64,000 bases of DNA from positions 14,934,886 through 14,998,885 of the forward strand of contig NC_088789.1 in NCBI RefSeq assembly GCF_949628265.1. Reading direction: 5' to 3'. Below, in pieces: positions 34,529 through 46,114 of the stretch. Each line of letters begins with the position of its first letter. The stretch's first letter is position 1. The notes beneath the pieces were generated by a model, which had not been told where the DNA came from, made no database searches, and worked only from the letters and a program-made list of their open reading frames with translations. The translations under genes were made by a program, and so were the position numbers. The DNA is from Cloeon dipterum (taxonomy: Eukaryota; Arthropoda; Insecta; Ephemeroptera; Baetidae).

Positions 34529-37500
34529 GTTTGTTTATAACTTGAAACTAGAGACACTCGCGCGCTTTTTAAGTCAAGGAGATTTTTCTGATAGCGGGAA
34601 CGCCTCAAAACACATCGTGAAACTACTATTTGCACATGACGCTGTAAATAATATTTTCACTGACACTTGCCTGCCCTTTAATTCAATTAAAGGGATCCAC
34701 AAACATTTTTCCAGGTGAAAAATGAGAACTTTATCAATATTTTCGTTTAGAGCCGATTGAGTGATTGAAATCAGAACAATTTTGTCAAAAGAATCACGCG
34801 AAAGGTCAATGACCATTGATGGGCATGGAATAGTGCAAATAACACCTATTATATTAACGTGTATTTAGGCAATTGTTGGGGGACTGCCGATTCGTTTGTT
34901 GTTCTTTATCTCTTCAGGAAGGATTCAAAATGTTGACTACGTACAGTGTTTCGTAAAGTGTGTTTCTAGCAAAGAAGATATTGAAGGTGATATTTAACCC
35001 TTCAGACAACGAAGTGGACTTTTAGTTGGTGATTGTAAAATATAGAAACCGACATGAATTATCGGCATTTATAATCAAGCAAAATTGATCTTCTCTGCAG
35101 CAGTCGGTCGATTCGCCCGTGTGAATCGAGCGCTATGATGACTTTAGCCTGAAGGAGGTATGCAATGATTTTAAAAAAATGTTTTATTTTTATTTGTTCT
35201 CTCAAGGATTTTCATTTCATCATCGACGCATTTCGTTCTGATTTTATAGAGAAATTCGATTTCATGGAAATATTTCAAAACGATGACATGTCATTTTTTG
35301 TTTTTCCGGTTACAAACTTGCGATATAGAAAACCATTTTTATGGAATTTTGAAGTAACACGGCGAAAATTTTTAGGTTTTCTAACTGGCATGCTAATCTA
35401 ATAGATATTTTAAATTAATTTATATACATAGCCACAAATAGCAGCTAACATGTGTAGTGCAGCTGCACGATTTGTAAAAAGTTGACGTGTATTATAATGC
35501 ACACACATCACTTGATACGCCCATTAGGGCTCGCTGCTCGCTCCTCATTCATTCATCACTTCAGCGTTGAGTATGATCTCTATCTGCAGCAGGATGCAGT
35601 ATTTTATGGATTAACTGAGCAAATTTGGCTCTCCTCCCCCTCCCCTGCAATGAAATAATTCGCATTCATGAAGTGTGCATATCGTACAGTGCAGGCAAAT
35701 CACATTATAGCTTTGACGCATTTAAGGCCGCGTGCAAGCGAATGATGTACACCACACGGAGGGCGAGAAACAGTGTCGCGGTTTCAACCTCCTTCCAATG
35801 TGCCAAAAGGAAACCTGCCAAGGGGCCAAAGACCAAATAAGCTGTTTCCCTGGATGCTAAAATAGCAGAAGCTGTCTTCGGTCACAGCTTTTAATTACAT
35901 TGTTAGGTACGACCATGAACAGAAATAGAGAAGATTGGAAACAAAGTCCTACTAAAATTTATAATGGATGGAAAAATTTCAGTTCCTGCAGACTTTAAGC
36001 CAGTTTCCATATGAATTATTTTTTAAATGAAAATTATGGTGGTGAAAACGTAATAACTGTGGTTGCGAAATGTGATTAATTTTTCATAAACGGGCGTGAA
36101 ATCCATCCTGCCTCTTTTTTATTGTTGAGTAAAAATCGCAGAGGTTAATTGTAGTATATTTTTTGTTTGCTTGGATTTAGATTCAAAGTGATTTTATTGC
36201 GGATCAGCAGAGCAACTATGCTCCACACCTCCCCACATTCAGAACACAACATGGGAGTCTCTAACCTCAAGAGGAATTCGAAAAGAAAAAAATCTCATCG
36301 ACTTTGTTTTTGTTTGCTCATTTTTCCAAGAATTGTTTCTTCGCATAAAGTTCGTACTGGGATAAGGATGTTGTCTGAAAAAAAAATACGCAAATAATTT
36401 TTTCTCGGCCAATAGATTATATATCAGGCTTCTCACTTATACAATCGCACCCATTTCAATACTTTGTGAATTTTACACTGAAAAGTTCAGCAGATTCAAA
36501 ATTAAACTTTTTTCTCGGTCTCTAAACTGCTGGTTTTACCTTCTTTTCCTGCAGTTCTGAATACAATTTATTTATATAAAAGCGGCATTAAGGTTTTAAA
36601 TCTGCGGATTAGAAATCTTCAGTGCTGCCCTACATAGCAGTTTCCACGTGAAAATCCCGGTAATCCTTTAGTTCACAGTGATGAAAAGAACACAAACAAA
36701 CATTTATTTGCACTGTTGCACGGGAGTGTGGAGGCAATTAAAACCAAAAGCTTGTTCTTATCGCTGCTCGCACTCAAAGTGTGATGTAGATGTGGCCCTT
36801 CGCAGTGCGGCCGGTGTCAGCTGGCCGACTGGCAGGAGCGATTCGAATCGACGTTTCGCTTGTCCCTCTGGCCAGCATGAGCCAGCTGCCGCTCAGTGCC
36901 CTGTTGCCCCTCGGCCACGCTGCCACGCAAACGCTGAAAGGTACTCTCGCCCTGCGGCGAATGCTCCGTAATTTGTGCGCGCACCTAATTTGCCACTCTG
37001 CTAGAGTCAATTTGTCAAGCGGACACTAAACTTGTGAGCTCGGTTATCTCGCTTGTGGCTAGCTTTTTTATTGTTAATATTATTCCCCTTCACTGCGCTG
37101 AGCGTTCATAGAAGGTTTTTCGCTAATTTTCTTCCAATCCTTTTTTATTTAAAAAAAAATGCAGATATCAGCCAGAATTTGCTAAATCTAAAAATAATGT
37201 ATTTCGTATAGGTCTCAGCCGCGTAATTTTAGGCGGCGGCTTAACATTTATGCCGGCGGCTGACAAACTTTTTAATAGTGAAGTTTAATATTGCTTTGCT
37301 TGGAGGCCAATTTTTTTCTCCGGAACTTTTTTTATTTTTCGACCCGCGGCAGGCGTGGCTGGAACAGTATAGCCAAATTCACGGCGGCTGACTGCACGTG
37401 ACTTAAAATTAGCCGGCTGGCGTGGCGCGGCACGGCTGGCTGAGACCTCAAAGTATTTAATATCTATTTTTTTAATTTAGCCCGCTGACAAGAGTAGTGC

Positions 37501-38197
37501 GGGTTTTACTTTCTTAAGTGCCCATCTTGTAGATTGTTAGAAACACTTTAAACTGTACTAGTACTGAGTTGATATTATATTGACTTGTTTATTTCAAACC
37601 CCTGAGACTCCTGTATAGACTTGCGTTTTTAGTCTGTCATACAAATAGTAATGTCTTATTTTTCTCTGACCATGTCAGAAAAATACTAAAATAGAAACTT
37701 AAACTACCAAATTCCACTGCAGAAGGCCAAAATATTTTTAACCGATTATGTATTAATTCACTATATTTACCCACTTTAAATTACTTTGAATTTCTATTCA
37801 ATTAAACACCCTTCACAGTCGGTGCTTATTCTAGATTTAGTCTGTCTGAAATTTTTGAGCTCCGCTCTAAGAATTAATTACGTTTTAATTGAAATCATGT
37901 AACAAAAACAATTTTAATTGTGGCCACATCTTCGCTTCTCTTTTTGTTTTGAGTGAAGAAAAAGCGAGAATTAGTAATTTTTTACCGTTTTCAGCAAAAA
38001 AATTGTAAACGTCTAATATGCTTGTATTACACATCCAGCATTGCATTCCAGCAACTATATACCCAAAAAATCAACAGCAGCTTATCAAATATTTAAAGGA
38101 AAACATATGCTTTAAAATTTAGTAATGAGCTATACATAATTAAAGGCTTTCAGTTATGAGTACTTGAAGTGACATCGATTTTCTAACTGTTTTTCAG
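34529..38197. other. Divergent region between GINS2 and FUT8
   Basis: Mostly AT-rich and without recognisable genes. A GC-rich island at 36780-36960 stands out. It opens with ATG at 36790 and ends at a donor (AAAG followed by GTACTC at 36941). Its splice phase would join the FUT8 exon starting at 38198 in frame, so it is a candidate first exon or 5' UTR of FUT8. CT-rich sequence around 35500-35650 shows no gene. Confidence 0.4.
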
Positions 38198-38217
38198 TAT
38201 GTAAAAATTGGTGCACG

Positions 38218-41200
38218 ATGCGGATGCGGCTGATGCTGTTGATGCTGGCGGGGTGGCTGCTGCTGCTCTTCATCTTGGTGGCATGCTCCTTCTTTCAAAC
38301 GCCACCGCCAGCATCTTCGTCCTTTGAGGAGCAGATGTTGAGCAAAAGACTGGCACACGCCTTTCGAGACCTTGACATGCTCAAGAAGCAAAATGCGGAG
38401 CTCAGAAAACTCTTCTCTGATATCAAGTAAACAGTTTGCCACTTTATAAACTTTGTTGTAAGCGTAAAGACGTATTTCAGACCCAACAGAGAGTCTTCCA
38501 ATGATCTGCAGGAACGAATAAAGCAGGCTGACGATATATTGAAATCGGAGCCGGAACTCAATCATTATGATACATTGTGTGAGTTTTTTCGCTGGCATCG
38601 TTCCAGTCTTGGCATAACACTGATTTTTTTCAGCTGCTAATGGGGAACCAAGCTTGGAATATGAATTGCTTAGAAGAAGGATTATTGACGGCACAAAGGA
38701 AATGTGGTACTTTTTTAGCTCTGAGCTGAAAAAGCTGCAGAAGGTAGCTCAAAGCAACCCACAGGTGCTGACTAAAATCAGTCACATTCTTGAAACAGGG
38801 ATTGAGCACAAGAGGTACAAACCTAGTCTTGTCGTCCATCATAAAAGTTATTTTTTTGTTGAAATTTCCAGGTCTTTGCTGCATGCTGCGGAGCAGCTGT
38901 CAGAAGTGGATGGTTTTGCAGATTGGAGGATAAAAGAGTCGCAGGATTTGAGCGACTTGTTGCAGAAACGACTGCATGATTTGCAGAACCCAAAGGACTG
39001 CTCAAGCGCTCGTAAACTAGTCTGCAATTTAAATAAAGTGCGTTAAAAATTGGTCATTGCTGATCGCACTCTAAAAAATTCAATTATTTTAGGGGTGTGG
39101 ATACGGATGCCAAATCCACCACGCTGTTTACTGTTTCATAGTGGCCTATGGCACAAAGAGGACAATGATCCTGAAATCAAAAGGCTGGCGGTACCACAAG
39201 GCGGGTTTCGAGGAAATATTCTTGCCTATCAGTGAAACATGCACTTCTTCAGATGGTGCCACCCACAGCCACTGGCCAGGTAAATTGACAATGCTATGTG
39301 AATGCTATTAAAAAGCTTGAAACGCACCATTCCGATATTTAGAACTGCAATTCTGCTACATTAGTAATTTATCTCACAAGGAAACTCAAGAGGTTTCGAC
39401 GTTTTTGGCGAAACCATTGAATTCGTGTAGCCTTTCCTGATGTGGTTTTCAATTTGAAAATTTTAGTGATTTTTTGGATTCAAAAACAATGACCTGAAAT
39501 TTCAAAATTAATTTCCTTGTCAGTAATGTTCTGAAATAATAGTTACATTAAATTTTATTGCACTGGTCGATTCTGGCAGGCTTGTAATTTTGTTTTTGCT
39601 TTTCGACATCAGATTTATGCGCTCTATTGGCTTACATAATTTTGCACTAAGACCAGGAGACAATTCATGCGGTGGTTTAACCGCGAAGCTAAATGGCGCG
39701 TGCCTGACTTTGCAGGCCGAATTGACCAATTTCTTCATAAATACGCAGGCAAGCCAGAGACGCAGGTGGTTGACCTGCCAATCGTGGACTCTCTGTCGCC
39801 GCGTCCGCCGTGGCTCCCGCTGGCCGTGCCGCGGGACCTCGCGCCTCGCCTTTCGCGTCTGCACGGAGACCCAGTGGTGTGGTGGGTCAGCCAGTTCATG
39901 CGCTACCTCTTGCGTCCACAGAGCTCTACTTACAAGATGCTTGAGGACACGTCACAAAAATTGGGCTTCCAGAGACCTGTGGTGGGGTAAGTCACCGTTT
40001 CAAGTTTTCTTCGTGTTTTAATTTAAATCCTTGTTTGAAGTTTTTAATGAAATGCTCATTTCCCTCTTTTCTAACGAATGCAATTTAAGGCTATTAAGAC
40101 AGAGGCTATTTTAAACTTGCAATGATGAATAATTATGTTCACAAGCAGCGCGTTACACGTTTAACGAGTTGCTGAACTGCAAGTGTAATATAGTTCCATA
40201 TAGTAATGTGATCTGATTAAGAGGTTTAAGCCATACTATAATAATGTACCTGCTGCTTGTGAGTAATTTTCAATAAAACTATCTCCAGCTTCAACAGCTG
40301 GAACTATTTTATATCAGCTCATTTCTTTTAGCTTTCAAACTTCAAAGCTGTTTATTTATATCCCCGATCTCCAAGGATAATTTATCATTTCACAAGTATT
40401 GGCTTAATATTTATAAAAAATTTTTAGCATAACTCACGGGTTAAATTTAAACACGGTGTTCGCCAGAAGAGGTGCCCTTTCTCACTTTTTCCCTCTGAGT
40501 CATTTTTATGTGTCCATTTCGGAGACATCAATTTCATGCCTTCATCCTGAGATGAAATTTCGGCTACTCCAAATTTCAAGGAAATTTTTTCATCAGGCAT
40601 TTGGTATTTTTTCAGGATCTTAATTTTAACCTATTTTGGGCATTCTTTTTTCGTGCACAACCAGGGGACCCTTTTGTGTTATTCTCATAACTATAATTAT
40701 TTAAATTAAACAATCCGTTTGAGTACAATCTACTTTTTGTTCATGTAGTGTACATATAAGAAGGACAGACAAAGTGGGCACAGAAGCTGCATTCCATCCA
40801 CTGGAGGAGTACATGACTCACGTGGAAGAATACTTCAAGCAGCTCGAGATGAGCAAGCCAGTGGAAAAGCGTCGGGTTTACCTGGCCTCTGATGATCCAT
40901 CTGTAATCAAAGATGCCAAAGAAAAGTAACCCGCATCTAGATTCATTGATCTGTGTGCTGAAATTCTTGTCTGTTCCCGCAGATATCCCAATTACCATTT
41001 CTTCGGAGATGCAGACATTGCTAAGACTGCTGCGGTTGCAACTCGCTACTCAGACAATTCCCTCAGTGGAATTATCATTGATATACATTTCCTTTCCATT
41101 TCCGACTATCTTGTTTGCACTTTTTCGTCTCAAGTATGTTATTTCACCTTAAAAAATCGGCAATATTCAGTAATAAATAAATCTCGCCTAGGTCTGTCGA

Positions 41201-41832
41201 ATCGCATATGAAATAATGCAAAACCTGCACCCTGACGCAGCTGACCGCTACCGGTCCCTGGACGATATCTACTACTACGGAGGACAGGGGTCCCACAACC
41301 GAGAGGCCATCATGGAGCACAAAGCCACTCGCCAGGAGGAGATCGACCTGCAGATCGGGGACATAGTCGGCGTGGCTGGCAACCACTGGGACGGCTACTC
41401 TAAAGTAGGGTCTAAACTTTGCTCTTATAGGGAAACTCACAGGATTTTGGTGTTTAGCAAAACCATTTGTTTCATTATACTCTGTCTTCATACAAAATTT
41501 CAACAAAATTGTACTTTCAAAACAATTTTGAAATCTTTGCCGATTTATCTTTAAAAATTGCTTAAATAGGAAAAATCCACCAATTTACGAGGTTCACGTC
41601 AGGAAAGGTTACACAAATTCAATTGTTTTGCCAAATACTAAAATGTCAAATCCCAAGAGTTTCCTTGATAGATTTCTTTCTGACTATTGCATTTTTGCAG
41701 GGAAAGAACACAAGGACAGGACGAGTCGGTCTCTACCCCTCCTTCAAAGTGATCGAAAGACCTGAGCTGGCCGACTTCCCGACTTACGAGAAAGAAAAAC
41801 GCGCCAGTGAAAATGATATTCCAACAGTGTGA
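38218..41832 (+). CDS. FUT8: Alpha-1,6-fucosyltransferase (FUT8)
   Basis: Golgi type II enzyme that moves fucose from GDP-fucose to the innermost GlcNAc of N-glycans (core fucosylation). Ten coding exons: 38218-38426, 38481-38578, 38634-38814, 38872-39037, 39093-39279, 39749-39986, 40749-40925, 40983-41133, 41192-41404 and 41701-41832. They total 583 residues (human 575). Order: signal anchor ([19 protein letters not shown], residues 5-23), coiled-coil stem, then [62 protein letters not shown], and the GDP-fucose motif [17 protein letters not shown]. The family SH3 domain closes the protein ([36 protein letters not shown]). Six of nine introns are 54-58 nt. An acceptor just before the ATG shows that at least one upstream exon exists. 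Confidence 0.96.
40139..40262. repeat. Inverted-repeat bounded segment in FUT8 intron 6
   Basis: TCACAAGCAGC at 40139-40149 is the exact reverse complement of 40252-40262. The 124-bp unit might be a MITE remnant or a structured intronic element. No clear target-site duplication is seen. Confidence 0.3.
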
Positions 41833-44215
41833 CGGCACTGGACCCTCACACACTTCTCGACATTCTCGCTCGCTTCGTAGGTTTTTGCAAGAATTGATTC
41901 TTTGATTTGGTTGTGATAACATCTTTGTTCATCTTCTGTTCAATAGCTCAAACGTTATTTTAAAATTCGAGTTTTTATTCTATCGTTTCAACTTAAATTT
42001 CCTTGGTGTGTGTGATGAGAGTGAAAGTAAAATTGAAATCCTGTTACGTAATTCACATAATGGTTGATTCAAGGAAAATCAAAATACGCGGACGTTGCGA
42101 ATTGAAAACGGGTGCCTGCCAACCAAAGTCAAAGGCACGTAACCTCAAAGACAATAAGTGTTCGTATGGATGTGTGTCTATGCCTGAAACGCCAAGGAAA
42201 GCATTTTTGTTACATTTATAAGTGATATTTTAACTCAATTGGAAAGCAACGTGCAATTTCATGTGTTAATACCAATAGGTGAAGAAAACCTGAGTCTAGC
42301 AATACAAACTCTGGCTTTCAATTTTAAGTTCTGTAAACGTATATTTGGTCAGTGCACTTGAGATGTGAATAATAAATTTTTTGTACATCACTGCTATTTG
42401 AAAAGCTGCGTTTATTTTTGGTCTCCATCGTTATAAAGCATTTTAGGGCCTATAGCTTTGAGTATTGATTTACTGCCGTTGAATAGAAGAGGCGCCAAAC
42501 AAACGTGTTGAAATTGACTTCGCACCTTGGAATCGAGGCTAATGAGCGCACGGCGTATTCTTGATAATCGCTGCCATGGAAGCGAGATTGTGATGGCTAA
42601 ATCAATTGTCTAACTGGCTCAATCGCATTCACAGAGACGATTAAGCCACACTGATGAAAAACAACCGCAAAACAGGAAAACAAATTTTGAATAATTTATT
42701 ATTCCATTGACTTAAGAAACAACCAATCATTAAAGTTTTAATTGATTTGAATATAATACTTCTGAGTTCTAAACAACCTTTTTTAATGCGTAAACGATTG
42801 CAAATAAATGTTTCCGGGGCGACGACTTTTTGTTTACACATTCGAAGCCACGTGACCGAGTTGTGCATCATCAAATAAGTCACGCAGCAGGGCCCCTAAA
42901 AATTAGCCAGCAAAAGGTAAGCCGCGATGATAATTCTCACTTGTTTGCTGCACATGCGAATTCTCCTCCGCTCGTGACTGAAACCATTACGAATCGAATT
43001 ACTCTCCTGCCATCGAAGAAAACTCACAAAATGCGCTAAATAATGCACAATGAACGTATTTAAAAAAACTTTGCCAGTCCAGTGATAGTAGTGGATGTTG
43101 TAAAATAAGAGAAGTTATCCGAAAACTTTGCTAAGTTATATAAAACCAACTCCCCTTCCTTCAAAACCACACTATTATGGAACAATTTTTTTACTCAGTG
43201 AACAGCTAACGATAATAAATTGCAAAGTTTCAAAACTTTCCGTTCTGCGCAAATATCTCAGGAAATGCACAATGAGGAGAGCTATGAGGTCAATTATTAC
43301 AATACTATTTATCGAGTTACTTCAAATAATTTGTATATTTTGCTATTGTTCATTTATGAGCAATTCCACAATATGAGGTTGGGGAGCAGGAATATTCAGG
43401 AAAATTTGGTTTCGGTCAATATTTCCAATGCTTCAAACCACGCTGCACTCCAATCGCAAGTGGAACTGCTCCAATGGATTTAATTTTTCATTTTGTTTGT
43501 GTGACTCATTTTTAATTAGTAAGTACAAACAGAATAAATGGTGGAGGGAATAATTTCGAATTTTAACTATGAAAAATTCGATTTGGCATATTTAAAACAA
43601 CATTATTAAATATTAAAATAACGAAAATTAAATTTCTAATGGTTCAGTTCTGTGCGGATTTACTCAGTCCGGAGATGAGCTACTAGTGGAACTTTGAGAG
43701 GAAAAAATTAACAAATAACCAATTTCTTGTACTGCAGTGGCTTACTGAGTAAATCCACGAATGATTTAAATTTCATTAATTTTCCTGAGTTATTTCATTT
43801 CTATCTTTTTAATTGTGTTTTTAAAATAAATATTACTGATTTATTTTTTATCAACACACACTGTTGTTGTTTCACCAAACAATCACAGTTTCATTTAAAT
43901 ACTGATCTCCCAATGAATTTTCGGAGTTTTCACTATCTAAAGAAAAAACTAACGACAGAAAGATCTAAGTAAGCGTGCTGCGAGCAATAAAGCGCATAAA
44001 ATGACCAACCCATTCAAACTCACTCTCGCGCGCAATCAAATGGCACCGCGGCACACACAGGAAATTTAAGCAATTTGGCTGAGCAAAGAAAGAATTATTA
44101 TTATATTTCGGTTGTGTGTGTTGGTTATTATATATTTGTTCTCCTACGAGCGGCCGTAGTTTCGTGAGGGAGGCGATGAAAAAGTAATAATGTGTGTGCG
44201 CAGGGAGGCGCAGGG
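41833..44215. other. FUT8 3' UTR and intergenic DNA
   Basis: AATAAA at 42371-42376 is a likely FUT8 poly(A) signal. Beyond it the DNA is AT-rich with no recognisable gene. A 13-bp exact inverted repeat pairs 43656-43668 with 43744-43756. The last 250 bases should hold the calaxin promoter. Confidence 0.45.
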
Positions 44216-46072
44216 ATGGCCGCATTCATAAGGAGCGTGTCTCTGTTCTTGGTGCGCGGCCGCCGCGCCAGTCGTGCCGCGGACCCCAACAAACTCAAGC
44301 AGTCCGCCTCGGCCGATCAGATCCACCAGGTCCAGCGTGAGTACCATTCCGACTCCGACCGACTGTCAGAATTTTCTCCGACGTCGATATCTATTGATTT
44401 CGTTGCATGAGCTCCAGTCTTTTTCTCTTCATTTCATATTCCTGCTAATCTTTATAGCCGCTGAAATTACTCGTTTTCCCAGGTAAATTACCCCTGTTGG
44501 TGGCATATCACGGAAATATGACTGTAATAAAGACAGGAGATATATTTAGAACGCGCAGTAGGTAGAATAGCCATCCCTGATTGGCGATTTTAATTTTTAA
44601 GGCCGTGGCAATTTGCTTGACAAGAAACAGCAAGCTGGCAGTGGTCCACCGAAGAAGATGCAAAAGGGAAACAAGTGCTCATCGGCTCACTTGATCGAGT
44701 CGTTGAAGAAACGGACGCACTTCAGCAAAAGGGAAATCGAGGCCTTGCTCAAGCTGCATCGCTCTTTGGCCGCAACCTCGCAGAAAAAGCAGCTTATCCA
44801 ACGTCCACCAAAGACAGGTATTTAATAATTGATATAAATAATATCATATTATTTAAAAATAAAAAATCTCATCCAGGAAACGACGGAAGTAGGCCTGTGT
44901 TGGACAGGGAGTGTTTCAGGGAGCTCCTCCACAATTCTCTTGATTTGACTGAGGAAGTATGAAAGTTTTGCATTTTTATGTAGTTAACATCTTTTATAAG
45001 TTACGTTTTTTTCCAATGTTGTTAAGAAACTTATGGAGAGGATATTCCACGTGTTTGACAAGCGCAGTGAAGGTGTGATAGACGGGGAGCGTTGGGTTTT
45101 GGGCATGTCTGTCCTTTTGAAAGGCACGCTCTCGGAGAAGGAGGCCTACTGTTTCAGCGTAAGTGTTGAACAAATTGTTCTTTTATTAATCATCTCAGAT
45201 CATTTTCTCGAATAAATAATAAAAATTAAGATGACATATTTTTGTGAAAAAGATTTTTAAAAATGGGAAACACCGGAGTATATCCGAAAAGAATAAATTT
45301 TCCATAGATTGAACGATCAGAAAGCGAAATTTAAAATTGTGCAAGGAGATCAATATCATAGTTAATTGGAGCGCTGGTTTGAATTGCTAATCCCAAGGCT
45401 CGATAGCAAACCTGGCTATTGAAATACCCATCAGTCTTTTGGCACAATGCAAACGGACTGACCAAAGTATATTATCAAAGGGATGAGCGTGGCTCGTTCA
45501 CACCCGTACCGATTGACGCGTTTTTTGTCTACTTTGCAGCTATATCGATTAAATTTGGAGTATAAATTATAATATTAATATCAAATCATTATTTTTTGTC
45601 CTTGAGAGGGAGATGAAAAACAAAATTTCGTCCTAGTTAGTTTTTTGGTTAGAATGCAACCAACCTCAAGCCTCAAATCGACAATTTTTTCTTGAGAATT
45701 AATAGTTTGTTTTAGTTTAGATGCTACAAACCTTTTAAAAATTCTAACCTAGATATCTGTCGTGAGCCCTTTAAATATTTGAAGGTTTACGATTTGAACG
45801 GCGACGGCTTTATCAGTAAGGAGGAAATCCTGCACCTTCTGGCCGGCTGTTTGGCAACTCCAGCAGCTGGGGACGAGGACCCCGAGGAAGGGGTGCGCGA
45901 CCTAACAGACGTTGCCCTGCGCAAGATGGACGTCGACCGCGACGGCAAACTCTCTTTCAACGACTACGTGGAGGCCATCAAGCAGGAGCCACTGCTGCTT
46001 GAGGCTTTTGGCCCGTGCCTCCCTTCGGAGCAGACGTGCGAGTCTTTCATCGCGACTTTACTCAAAGCCTGA
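44216..46072 (+). CDS. CLXN: Calaxin (EFCAB1), axonemal EF-hand protein
   Basis: Calcium sensor of the outer dynein arm system in motile cilia and sperm flagella. Exons 44216-44336, 44602-44817, 44877-44956, 45027-45158 and 45785-46072 give 278 residues. The core aligns with vertebrate calaxin: THFSKREIEALLKLHRSL, FRELLHNSLDLTEE, RIFHVFDKR, MSVLLKGTLSEKEAYCF, VYDLNGDGFISKEEILHLL, and KMDVDRDGKLSFNDYVEAIK followed by EPLLLEAFGPCLPSEQ. EF-hands 2 and 3 have intact acidic loops. Loop 1 (DKRSEGVIDGER) lacks acidic residues at positions 3 and 12. About 70 extra basic residues precede the family core. Three of four acceptors are AAG instead of CAG/TAG. Exon 1 is the least certain part: its phase fits and its ATG has a good context, but the family does not confirm it. 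Confidence 0.88.
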
Positions 46073-46108
46073 TGGAAAAACGTCTTGAATTAAGTTCGGT
46101 GTAGATGA

Positions 46109-46114
46109 AATAAA
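46109..46114 (+). terminator. Poly(A) signal of calaxin
   Basis: AATAAA only about 37 nt after the calaxin stop codon. Confidence 0.55.

Noticed and set aside
45360-45480. Possible tRNA-like segment in calaxin intron 4
   Set aside because: GGTTTGAATTGC-like sequence is present, but no acceptor stem or cloverleaf could be drawn.
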